This document shows positions 55,017 through 64,000 of a stretch of DNA of 64,000 nucleotides, in pieces. The DNA comes from Pestalotiopsis fici W106-1 (Eukaryota; Ascomycota; Sordariomycetes; Amphisphaeriales; Sporocadaceae), in contig NW_006917100.1 of NCBI RefSeq assembly GCF_000516985.1, positions 349,479 through 413,478 of the forward strand, in the 5' to 3' direction. The notes under the pieces were generated by a model, which saw only the letters and a list, made by a program, of their open reading frames with translations, was not told the origin of the DNA and made no database searches. Every line of letters starts with the position of its first letter. Positions within the stretch are counted from its first letter, which is position 1. The position numbers and the translations under genes were made by a program.

Positions 55017-57692
55017 TTAGTGAGCACCAGCTTTGAGCAAGCACTCATAGACGCTCCGATTTCGAGTTACATGTGCCGCAATATCTAAGGCCGTCTCCCC
55101 GAAGTCACCTCTTGCGTTCAGTTCTGCGCCACTCTTGATCAAAAGTTCAATCAGATCTGGGCTAGCATCTTTTGAAAATACCGCACAGTGCAAAACTGTC
55201 CAAGAGCTGCGATATGGATATTCCCGATTGTTGATACGGTTGGGAATGCGAGCCTTGATTTGCGCACCAGCTTCCAAGAGATTCTCGACGACTGGAATAT
55301 GGCAATTCTCAGCTGCCAGGAAAAGAGCATAGTCTAGCTCATCTCTCACACCATTTTCAATTGCAAACTTCACAACAGAGATATTGCCATAATATGCAGC
55401 CCCTACTAAAAGCTCTCCGTTGATACGTGCACCGTGTTCAAGTAGAAACTGGAAACTCTTGTCTTGATCCATGGCTGCAACAAGGGATGTTGGACCTTGG
55501 TTGATGTCTGCAACATTGTCAAGAAGTACCTTGATGATGGACAAGTTGCCTAGCTTGGTGGCCAGGTACAGGGGATGTGCATAGCTGTATCTCATTGGCT
55601 CCCTGTCGTCGATTCGTTGCCCGTGTTTGATAATCGGGCGCGGGCCATGGACTGAGAGGTCCGCGCCTTTTCTTATGAGGGCTTGTAGAAGAGCTTCCTG
55701 AGCGTTGTCAATTGCCCACCATAGGGCTGGATGCCCTTCTGAATCAATGTTGATGAATGTCCAATCCAGAGGCGGCACGACTGCGTAGTTTGACATAGTT
55801 GCTGGGGTTGTCTGTGTCATCTGCAAAATACCCTTCTCATCTTGGAACAAGTTCAAGATTCTGAGTGCTTCTGGATGTCTCAGTATAGATATGAGAACTT
55901 CATCGCATATGCTGATGTCTTGTTTTCGATAATCCAGGAACAATTGCAGCAGGTCCAAGTTGTACTCAATAGCATCAATTACTGCCGCAACAAGCCTTCC
56001 GCTCATTGGCAAGTACTTTGCCGTGGTCTTCTGAAAAAGGTATTCAAGAACCTTTGGTCCCCATGTCCTATTCTGAGTCGTTGCAATTAGAATTTCTTCG
56101 GTAACAACCAGTTGCTTTGATGCAAAGAAGGCATCCAAACTCATGAGGTCGCTCGGGGTTTTGGCTGCCCCCAGTGCGATATCTTGGTTTATCTGAACGC
56201 TGCCGGCGAGCCTTTGAAATATGATATCAATGAGCTCGTCTCTGGCTTTCTCATTTAACAAAATCGCATCAGAAAGCTCCGCTGTCACGATAGTTTCGCT
56301 GGGCCGGAAATGCTTAATGAGACAACTCATGATGGGTCTCCCCTGGGCAGGGTTTCGGGCAGCTGCAATGAAAATGCCCAGCGATGGGCCTATACTCGAT
56401 GCGTACGGCAGTAATAAGTTGCATACAGCAGGAGCATGCGCCTCATTCATACATGCCGCAATGACGATTTGCTCCGAAATCTGAATCGGTCCTTGGCAAA
56501 AGTCCAACAGCAATTTAGTTAGACCTGGGCCATGATGGATGCTAGAAACAGCATAGCTCAACATCAACGGCGTAATTTTGATCGAAGTAGGGTAATGGTG
56601 CAATATATCTCGTACACCGTCGATATTATCAGACTTGAGCAGGGCTATCAAGACCCGCAGGTGCATGGACTCCAGATCGTTCAAAAAGGCGCCCATACTT
56701 GGGTACAGAGAGTCGGGCAAGGAGCGGCGGTCGCACATACACATGTGCGCTATAGCATCGTTGATCACCTGCTGCACGGGTTGCTCGTAGTCCACGCCGA
56801 GGAAGTTTCTGTCGTCGCGGAAACTGCAAAGGCCGCGTAAGGCGTAAATCCTATCACGGTCCAGTGTCGACTCGGAATACCGGAACTTTTGAACAATGGA
56901 GAAGAGACTCCGGTCCTCTGACCACCATGAGACGGTCCTCGAACAGGTGGGCATTGCATCTAGGACATTGCAGCAATGTTGATTGGCCTGTATGCCCAAG
57001 AGTCGAGGTGCAAGAGTAAAAGGTCGACATGCAACCACGTGCTTGCCGCATTGGACTATTCCCCGCCTGGCGTTTGCAACTTCCTGGATAATCCAGGCGC
57101 GACGAAACCATGGTCTCTTCAATAGGTCGTGTAAAGCTTCGCGCATTCTTCCAGGGGCGTTCAAGATGGCAGGATGCGCCTCCAGAGCCTTGACGACTAG
57201 TTCCCATGCGCTCTGCTCCACGATAGCCAGCCGATGCCACCCGTAGGACTTGACAGTTCGGTTGAATAGATCAAGAGCAGTCATGAGCAGAGTCACATTC
57301 GGGGTCGTCTCTCCAAGCCAAAATATGACGCGTCGCGCCGATGCGTATATCCTCCGCATCTGCTGTACTTGATGACCTTGCTCAATCTTGTTTTGCTGAT
57401 CGATACAAACAGCGTCGATCCAAATGATGCGATTTTTGGTTGGGTCGGCATGTCGCAGATGCTTCAAAAGTCCAACAAGACTTTCTCTCACCAACAAAGT
57501 TTGGCCGTTGATGAGAATGGTGCCTGGACGTTGTTTGGACCCCCAGCAATACGACACCGCTTCATAGTGCAGCTTGCTATAGTTTGTGTTTGTGTGGAAT
57601 AGTTCGCACTCCACGATGTCGCCTTGGCCGCCGAGGAGTCGGAGGAGTCTGAAGGCATTATCTCCTTCCAACGGAGCGTGGGCGAACTCCAT
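55017..57692 (-). CDS. HET-domain protein with degenerate repeats and C-terminal ankyrin repeats
   Basis: A single frame encodes 891 residues from ATG 57692. The HET domain covers about residues 43-210 with its three conserved blocks: YEAVSYCWG (43-51), RIIWIDAVCIDQQN, and RPWFRRAWIIQEV. From about 360 to 620 there are units of about 45 residues with a pattern like (I/V)TEE(I/L)LIA-x-T-x-N followed by a Leu-rich helix. They resemble repeats found in other fungal HET or NLR-like proteins but not standard ankyrins. From about 650 onward ankyrin repeats are clear (GHPALWWAIDNAQEALLQALIRKG; HPLYLATKLGNLSIIKVLLD). HET proteins trigger cell death after fusion of genetically different hyphae. There is no NACHT domain. 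The intact long frame argues for a working gene. Confidence 0.92.
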   Translation of the reverse strand: MEFAHAPLEGDNAFRLLRLLGGQGDIVECELFHTNTNYSKLHYEAVSYCWGSKQRPGTILINGQTLLVRESLVGLLKHLRHADPTKNRIIWIDAVCIDQQNKIEQGHQVQQMRRIYASARRVIFWLGETTPNVTLLMTALDLFNRTVKSYGWHRLAIVEQSAWELVVKALEAHPAILNAPGRMREALHDLLKRPWFRRAWIIQEVANARRGIVQCGKHVVACRPFTLAPRLLGIQANQHCCNVLDAMPTCSRTVSWWSEDRSLFSIVQKFRYSESTLDRDRIYALRGLCSFRDDRNFLGVDYEQPVQQVINDAIAHMCMCDRRSLPDSLYPSMGAFLNDLESMHLRVLIALLKSDNIDGVRDILHHYPTSIKITPLMLSYAVSSIHHGPGLTKLLLDFCQGPIQISEQIVIAACMNEAHAPAVCNLLLPYASSIGPSLGIFIAAARNPAQGRPIMSCLIKHFRPSETIVTAELSDAILLNEKARDELIDIIFQRLAGSVQINQDIALGAAKTPSDLMSLDAFFASKQLVVTEEILIATTQNRTWGPKVLEYLFQKTTAKYLPMSGRLVAAVIDAIEYNLDLLQLFLDYRKQDISICDEVLISILRHPEALRILNLFQDEKGILQMTQTTPATMSNYAVVPPLDWTFINIDSEGHPALWWAIDNAQEALLQALIRKGADLSVHGPRPIIKHGQRIDDREPMRYSYAHPLYLATKLGNLSIIKVLLDNVADINQGPTSLVAAMDQDKSFQFLLEHGARINGELLVGAAYYGNISVVKFAIENGVRDELDYALFLAAENCHIPVVENLLEAGAQIKARIPNRINNREYPYRSSWTVLHCAVFSKDASPDLIELLIKSGAELNARGDFGETALDIAAHVTRNRSVYECLLKAGAH

Positions 57693-59280
57693 GGTCCCAA
57701 TTAAATCCGCATGATCAAATCAATATTTTTATCAAATGGCATCCTGAATGTTGAAGCACAACAGATTGGGTTTAAATACCGAGCCAGCTGAAATACCCAA
57801 CTAGCACAGCCTCCACCAGGCGCGGGGTCCAGTGTCCGTAGTCCAGGCTGTGTGCGACCCTCAATTTGTGGTGAGAGGGTGGACGACTATATGAAATAGG
57901 TAGTAGTTCTTCAACTTCCACACCATGATAGAAAGCCAAGAGAAAAAAAAATAACTATTATTTGCATTTGAGAGCCCAAGAAAAGCCAGAAACGGTTGGC
58001 TACGTATCTACTTATGTATGTACCGAGTTTGACTTACCCCTAGGTAAACAGATTGAGTACTACATGCCTACGACTACCTAGTTCTGAGTGCTGCGGCACC
58101 ACGCCAAGGATTTCTTCGATCGAACCCTGAAGGTTTCCACGTTTACGCCATGCGGCTTACAGCACTTGAGGCACTGTCCAGCCTACCTAAATATGATTTC
58201 GGGTAGGACACACTACGTGCCACAAGGCATACCCATGTCTGAGCACACAACTCACAACCGCCTAACCTAGTAGTATGCACAAAGACGCGGAGGCGCTGTG
58301 GGGGGTCGTTCGCAGGAAGAGAAATAGAAATTTATCAAATACTATATTTTTATCTTTTTTATCTTTAATATTATAGTTTATTATAACTTTCTTATTATAA
58401 CCACGGAGCGGTAAGCGTATAAGACAAAAATGGCGGGTTTTCAGCAGTTTGCTCTCTGGTGCTCCGTAATATAAATTGGAAAGGGTCGAATTCTGTCGAT
58501 TGCGCTTAGAAAAGACCTGAATTATGGCTTATGATAGTGGCCATTTTTGACAGCTAAACAGTGAATAAGATCGTATGGTCTGATACGCAATCTTGTCGTC
58601 TGATCGTCACCCTCGGCCATGTTGAAAAATATAGTGTGCCAATATTTTCAGAGTTTCGCGCCAGAGCACAACAGTCACTCAGGTGGTGCACTCAACAAGC
58701 AGCTTTACGGGATTTTTCCGACAGTATGGTTCGAAGTCTTGGCAGATATTACATAGGACAATACTATTCTGGCGTTTTAATGCCATTGGCTCATTGTTTC
58801 CCCGACATCAGCAATCTCGTCGCACGTAGTGATTGGCTACAGATGCAGAGCTGATATGGTTTTTATCATTTCTGTCACGGACCTGCTCCGGAGAACTGAG
58901 AGCTACTTTTCACATCTCGCGGGGCAAAACTGACAACTTCCGTGCTCTGCTCTCCGGTACTCTGGGCCAAGCCCGGGGCTAAGAAGCCTGGCGTCGTCGA
59001 GTCTACGTTTCCCCAGGAAACAAACCCCCATAACAGTCGCTGACGATCCACTATACCCCAGGTTGCCAAGCTTTTCCCCGCCTCTCCAATGGTCTGGTTG
59101 AACCGCTGGACTGGGTGCGCTTGCGTTATGTAGGGTTGATGCATCGGACTTGCGCCGGACTCTATTGTACACTTGCCTTTGATCAAGGAATACCCACATG
59201 GACAAGATTTCATAGATAAAAAGGTGGCGCCCAACCGCCTGAATCGAAGATGTAACCACGGACGAGATTCTTGAGGTCTC
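57693..59280. other. Intergenic with repeat copy B
   Basis: The 1.6-kb stretch is the divergent promoter of the HET gene and the MFS gene. It holds repeat copy B (58363-58467) in AT-rich DNA. Open frames at 58561-58854 and 58875-59316 are short and unrecognised. Confidence 0.5.
58363..58467 (+). repeat. Dispersed 65-bp inverted-repeat element with AT-rich leader, copy B
   Basis: The core 58403-58467 has the same ACGGAGC and GCTCCGT ends as copy A at 51784-51848 and the same orientation. The AT-rich leader is also shared, with A/G and T/C differences. Confidence 0.7.
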
Positions 59281-60983
59281 ATGGCCTATGTGAGTGACAG
59301 TGACAAGGAGCAGCACATCATGTCAAAAATACACGATGCTACCGGACTCAGTCCGGAGACAAAGACATCCTTCGAGGAAAAGATTGAGCACGTTGAAGAG
59401 CAGGATCAGATGCTACAAAGATATGACCTTCTCAAGGATCTAACCGCGGAACAGCGAAAGGCCATCAACAAGAGCTTGGTCCGGAAGCTAGATTGGCGGT
59501 TTCTCCCCTGCATCACTATGATGCTCTTGATGAAGTATGTCTTGATACACTTTATACTCTGGATTTCCTGTATCTCCTAACTTGGCTGGCTGTAGCTATT
59601 TGGACCGCATCAATGTCTCCAACGCTCGACTCGCCGGTATGCAAGACGATTTGGGGATGAGCGACACGCAATGGTCCTTGGGAATCAGCATGTTCTACGT
59701 CGGATACATCATTTCCCAACTTCCTGCCAATATCATTCTCGCCAAGGGCCGACCGCGCATCCTTCTTCCGATATTCATGATCGCCATGTCCGCGGTGACC
59801 ATCTGCATGATTGCATGCAAGAATAGTACAGGCTTCATCCTCTGCCGCTTCTTTATCGGAGTCATGGAAGGACCTCTCGTTCCTGCAGTGTCTCTGGTGA
59901 CATCGTCATGGTATACAAAGGAAGAGTCGCCACTTCGCATGAGTATATGGCATGCAGGAAACATTATATCCAACGTCATATCAGGATTATTGGCTGCTGG
60001 TATTCTGACACAGATGAAGAATACTGCAGGTCTATCGGCTTGGCAGGTAAGCACGTCCGGATTCAAGTTCGAATAAAAGGCTTTATTAATCTTTTTCACT
60101 TAGTGGTTCATTCTCATCGAAGGGATTGCCAGCGTCCTAATAGGTGCCGTGTCGTTCTGGTTCATTCCCAACTGGCCCCACAATACTGGTACATACATGT
60201 TCACTCCAGAGGAGTCTCAAATGGCCCAATACCGCCAATTGGTCAATGCTGGTGGTATTACCGAGGATGATGAAGGTGGTGCATGGGAGGGCACCGTCAT
60301 GGCATGCAAAGACCCCTTCACTTGGCTGTTCACGTCTCTACATTTCTTCGTCATTATCGGACAATCCTTCAAGGACTTCTTCCCTTCGGTATGTTCTCCT
60401 TCTTCCAACCTATCAGATGAGGCAGATGCTAATTCAATTCCAGATCTTGGATACCTTTGGCTTTGACGAGACTGGCACCTACCTTTTACAAGCTCCGCCA
60501 TACGTCTTTGCATACATTGCATGTCTCGCCGTGTCTTGGAGCAGCAGTAGGTTCAAGGACCATGGCTGGCACATAGCTATAGTCATGTTACTATCTCTGG
60601 GGGGTACGGTCATCTTGATTGCCACGCTCGACCGGGCTGCGAGATATTTCAGTCTGTTCCTGCTGTGCACCGGTCCCTTTATTGCCCTCAACCTTCATAT
60701 CTCCTGGGAGACGGCAGTGGTACAGCGACCCCGCACCAAGAGGGCAGCGCTGCTCGCCATTACAAATGCATCAAGCAGTGTCACACACTGGTTCTCGCCT
60801 TACTTCTTCCTCACTAATCAGGAGCCCCGATATGAGACGGGTGGAGGTATCATCATTGCTGGCTGTGGACTCTCTGTCTTCAGCTGCCTCGCCTTGAGAT
60901 GGTGGATCTCCCGTAAGAACAAACAACTTGAAGCAGCCCAACGAGAGACGGGCGAGTTTAACAGTTGGCGTTTTGTAAATTAG
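59281..60983 (+). CDS. MFS transporter, anion:cation symporter (Dal5/Tna1-like) family
   Basis: Four exons (59281-59534, 59596-60046, 60104-60388, 60444-60983) encode 509 residues; a second ATG at 59320 could also serve as start. Twelve membrane segments are suggested by the hydrophobic pattern. The family segment NYLDRINVSNARL is restored by the first splice, followed by GMSDTQWSLGISMFYVGYIISQLPANIIL, both typical of the anion:cation symporter group. Substrates in this group include allantoate, nicotinate, biotin, pantothenate and various organic anions; none can be chosen here. The N-terminus (about 75 residues) is charged and cytosolic. Introns are 55-61 nt. Confidence 0.92.
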
Positions 60984-62955
60984 CTGATTATCATTGAGTT
61001 CCCCGGTCACTGCGATAGAGTCAAAGATGAACACCCCAATAAGTCCTCGCACTGTTTGGGACTGAAAGTAGAATCAACTAGATAGGAAAGAAAAAAAAGG
61101 CCATCTACGCAAAACGCCGGGACCATGGTTCAGTACCACTACATGTATTTTGTGTGTCGTTTTAACGTGATCGACTATTGCGCCAAAGCTGGCTACTAGA
61201 TGTGTTGAAATCTAACGCGTAATTCTCCTCAATAGTAGTACAACTTGAACGAAAACTCCGCTCAGCATCAATGCTGGTCGTGAGCTTCTGATCAAGTGGA
61301 CTGCCCATTTGACAAGCATGTCGATTCTTCCTGGTCCTCATTCCCTTTCGGCGCCTTTCTGTTCATTTTTGTCCGGAGCATAAAGTACTATGAATGGGAG
61401 AAATCTGTCGCCCATTTGCGCAAGGTCCCCATATCCTTGCTCACAATATGATGCAGAAAGCGAAAGCAGTAGTTTCCATACTCTTGATCGCCAGCCCTTG
61501 CCCGACACACATGGTGCATTAGGTCTTTGCGAATGGTGACGTCTTGTCAGTGGCTTCTTCGATGGCCGTCACTCAGGTTTCGAGCCATTCACGACTTTTG
61601 AGGGAATTCGATAAGCTTGGAGGCTAATTTGATTTATCCGCTTTCCGAGTCTCTCTCTGCAGGTCAATCGCTGCGCCCTAAGACTCAAAGTATTGTCACC
61701 ACCGGCTGGCACGAAAAATGTACTGTGAACACGATGGCAGTGGCCGGGCCCCTGAACTACCGAGAACCTAAACACAGTACCATTCGGGGGGGCCTTTTGC
61801 CGAAGATAGCGGCTTGCTGATGCTAATATGGAATCGTATTTACTGGTCGTGTTTGCCGACCTGCTTACTACAACTTGTGAGGCACTTCCGGACAAGAGAG
61901 GCATGGCGCAAACCATGTGGATGGTCCAATCCTAGGGTGAAGAGTCTGGGACAAGCATCAGAACCAATTGCGGTAATTATATGCACATTAGTCAACAGCT
62001 CCATGAAGTTGTTCTCAGGGTCCAGAAAGACGGCTGCCTGGGGGTGGGGGAGCAAGACAGGATGCAGCATCAAGCTAACGGCAGCCCGGCTTCGCTAAAA
62101 AGCTTGATCTAATGTCATGTCGCACTATGTGACGGGGGATTCCCTGGGAAAGTGCACGAGGTCCCAAGCCCCAGATTGGATACGACAAAGTTTCCTGCGC
62201 CCCTGAACATCACAGAGTGCCGATTTTCCGCTTGGCGCCGTTGAATCTTGGTGTTTGGCTAGTAGAAGGCTTCCATTGCGCCCCTCTGGGACCAGCTGAA
62301 ATGTGCTCGTCTTGTATAGATCGAATGAAGCAGAGAGGCAAGAGTGTCTTTGAGAGTCTTGGCGTTTGTTTTCAAGTCGGAGCTGGTCGAGGTTCTCAAC
62401 ACGATGAGTATTGGGATTCTCCAAATCCGAGGTTGTAGCAATTTTTCCACTTCTAAATTCATCCGGGAGAGACTGAATACTGTACTTACATACATACCAT
62501 GTGAACGGTTCCCAACTGCCGCTTACCCGGCAGCTAGCTTACCTTGATTGCATGTAGTAGTGCGATGTGCGTTGTTAGGGTACTTCGCCTCGACAGGCTA
62601 AGGAGAATCTAATACTGCGGTCTTCGACCAGCGCATCTCTATGTATTAGCCAGGAGTAATCCTTATTACAGTATCGACAGGCGCGAGTGATTTTAGCCAA
62701 GGATGGAATACTAATCTATGTATCTATTTAGAGAAGCATCCAATGGCGTGGAAAGTTCCATCCTCTTATTTACTCCCTCTTTTCAAAGCGTCGTGATTTT
62801 TGCTATTCTGGTACTTGTTGTTCCTTTATTTATTTTTTCTTTATTCACTCATTTATTTTCCCAAATTTCTGTCTAGATTTCACTTTAATATTGCCGCCTT
62901 ATTAGCCCTCAAAAGGGTCTCGCCCATCGTCCCTATCTCTATACCCTCATCCAAC
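60984..62955. other. Intergenic, 2 kb
   Basis: The stretch is the 3' flank of the MFS gene and the promoter of the membrane-protein gene, with a pyrimidine-rich leader at about 62760-62880. No gene, RNA or repeat is recognised. Confidence 0.5.
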
Positions 62956-63909
62956 ATGGCCGACATTACGGAAGATTTCCCCACCATTGTGCCTCGCGAC
63001 GAGGCCAAGATTTCTGGCATGAAACCGGGCGAAATAGCAAGAGATGGCACGGACCTTGCACTCATTCTTACAGTCTCCTTGATTCTCTATTCTCTCTTTG
63101 CTGGTCTGTTACAACGCGGCCTACTCCGGAGGCTATACGGCGAGGTCTACCAAGCGTTGGAGGAGACTGTTCCCAAAGGCAACGAACGACAGCGCGTCTC
63201 CTTCATCTACCATCATATTGCATCGATATGCTTTGCAATTATCATATGCATCGGAGCATACCCGGTTATCTCCTTCACGTGTGGCTCCGGGACTTTGTCG
63301 ACGCCAATGGGCAATCCAAATGGAGCCACGATTGGCGACGTGCTGTCAATCCTGCTCCAAGTATATTGCGGCTACTATCTATTCGAGGTCACCTTTCGGT
63401 CGAAATACATCAGTCTCATTGCATTGGCGCACCATATCGGGCTCCTGATCATTGCTCAGACTGCCGCGCTCCTGGGATCCCGTGCATCCAAGAGCGCAGA
63501 AGCAACAAAAGAGTTTTACCTCTGCATGGTCTGGGGTAAGTATAAACAAGCGCTGTCCAGATTTGGTGTTCTTGTTTGCCATACTAACAGCAGCTTTATA
63601 GGCGCATTCGATCTGGTGACGGAACTTCCGCTGCACATAATATTAATCTTTTGGCGCATCAGACGGGATGAGAGCCGGCTCTGCTACAGGATAGCCTGTG
63701 CATGTGCCGTTTGGGTAACGGTCATGGCGTTGAGTGAAACAATCGTGACGGCCTGGCTCTTGAGTCAGTCGTGGGCGGGATGGCAACTGCATTGGCGGAT
63801 TATCACGCCCACTCTGTTTACTCTCTGGGTTTGTACGCAGCTTTATGGTGCTATAATTTTTTTGAGAATGGCACGACAGCAGCGTAAGATTTGTCGCAGC
63901 GGATTATAA
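62956..63909 (+). CDS. Polytopic membrane protein, TLC-domain-like
   Basis: Two exons (62956-63535 and 63602-63909) encode 295 residues. The 66-nt intron has a GTAAGT donor, CTAAC branch and TAG acceptor but no in-frame stop, so intron retention would add 22 residues; the open frame to the left starts with TTG, making ATG 62956 the best start. About seven hydrophobic segments are visible, starting near residues 33-52 (LALILTVSLILYSLFAGLL). The ISLIALAHHIGLLI segment with its HH pair and the later TELPLHIILIFW segment resemble TLC (TRAM/LAG1/CLN8) proteins, some of which act in sphingolipid synthesis or sensing. The match is loose, and the protein lacks the usual ceramide-synthase Lag1 motif. 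An ER location is plausible. Confidence 0.75.
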   Translation: MADITEDFPTIVPRDEAKISGMKPGEIARDGTDLALILTVSLILYSLFAGLLQRGLLRRLYGEVYQALEETVPKGNERQRVSFIYHHIASICFAIIICIGAYPVISFTCGSGTLSTPMGNPNGATIGDVLSILLQVYCGYYLFEVTFRSKYISLIALAHHIGLLIIAQTAALLGSRASKSAEATKEFYLCMVWGKYKQALSRFGVLVCHTNSSFIGAFDLVTELPLHIILIFWRIRRDESRLCYRIACACAVWVTVMALSETIVTAWLLSQSWAGWQLHWRIITPTLFTLWVCTQLYGAIIFLRMARQQRKICRSGL

Positions 63910-64000
63910 GGCAATTTCGAATTTATGATAGACAAAAGCAATTGTAATATATCGGTTATTCTATCCACTTTGTATATAAAAACTTATCTTTCTTTTCTTT

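Noticed and set aside
1..64000. Secondary-metabolite cluster, CRISPR array or rRNA genes
   Set aside because: No PKS, NRPS, terpene cyclase or isocyanide synthase is present; there are no regularly spaced repeats; I recognise no rRNA sequence.

Overview
The window is nuclear DNA of a filamentous ascomycete, most likely a Sordariomycete and plausibly Hypocreales. The genes have short introns (about 48-75 nt, GTRAGT donors, CTAAC-type branch points, YAG acceptors). A tRNA-Phe gene carries a 20-nt intron. The gene content is typical of Pezizomycotina: HET-domain protein, AA9 polysaccharide monooxygenase, GH3 and GH127 hydrolases, a cytochrome b5-acyl-CoA dehydrogenase fusion, nitrilase and an Lgl/Sro7 homologue. 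Species cannot be fixed from the sequence alone. I support 23 protein-coding genes (the first cut by the left edge), one tRNA gene, one MITE-like element, several small repeats and some regulatory sites. Exon junctions were placed by hand from splice signals, reading frame and family consensus.

Layout. 0-8 kb: 3' part of a GH127 arabinofuranosidase-like gene (+), a secreted MRJP/yellow-family protein (-), a mitochondrial tricarboxylate-type carrier (-), the flap endonuclease FEN1/Rad27 (+, with a 5-nt microexon encoding the first active-site aspartate), and an HSL-type esterase (-). 9-16 kb: a His/Ser-rich protein with a CxxC pair, a tRNA-like relic, a plant-type sedoheptulose-1,7-bisphosphatase (-), a possibly broken F-box gene (+), tRNA-Phe (-) and an MDR oxidoreductase (+). 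17-31 kb: cytochrome b5-ACAD fusion (+), Fe-S assembly protein Isa2 (-), Sro7/Lgl (-) and a ZNFX1/Hrr1-like RNA helicase (-). 32-36 kb: a DJ-1/PfpI isocyanide-hydratase-like gene next to a nitrilase (both +, both with TATA boxes), then an AA9 LPMO (-). 36-43 kb: a gene-poor 3.9-kb stretch leading to a ten-exon glutamine synthetase gene whose 643-nt fifth intron holds a 321-bp inverted-repeat element flanked by TA. 44-64 kb: a secreted phosphoesterase with a Gly-rich tail (-), GH3 beta-xylosidase (-), an alcohol-acetyltransferase-like protein (-), a HET-ankyrin protein (-), an ACS-family MFS transporter (+) and a TLC-like membrane protein (+), separated by AT-rich intergenic DNA with a duplicated small repeat.

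Functionally, housekeeping genes (FEN1, Isa2, Sro7, GS, SBPase, carrier) alternate with secreted plant-polymer enzymes (GH127, AA9, GH3), small-molecule detoxification genes (nitrilase, DJ-1-like, esterase, acetyltransferase, MDR) and a self/non-self recognition gene. No biosynthetic backbone (PKS, NRPS, terpene synthase, isocyanide synthase), CRISPR array or intact transposon is visible. The most unusual items are the FEN1 microexon, the MITE-like insertion in the GS intron, the isocyanide-hydratase-like/nitrilase pair, and the 65-bp repeat present near 51.8 and 58.4 kb.
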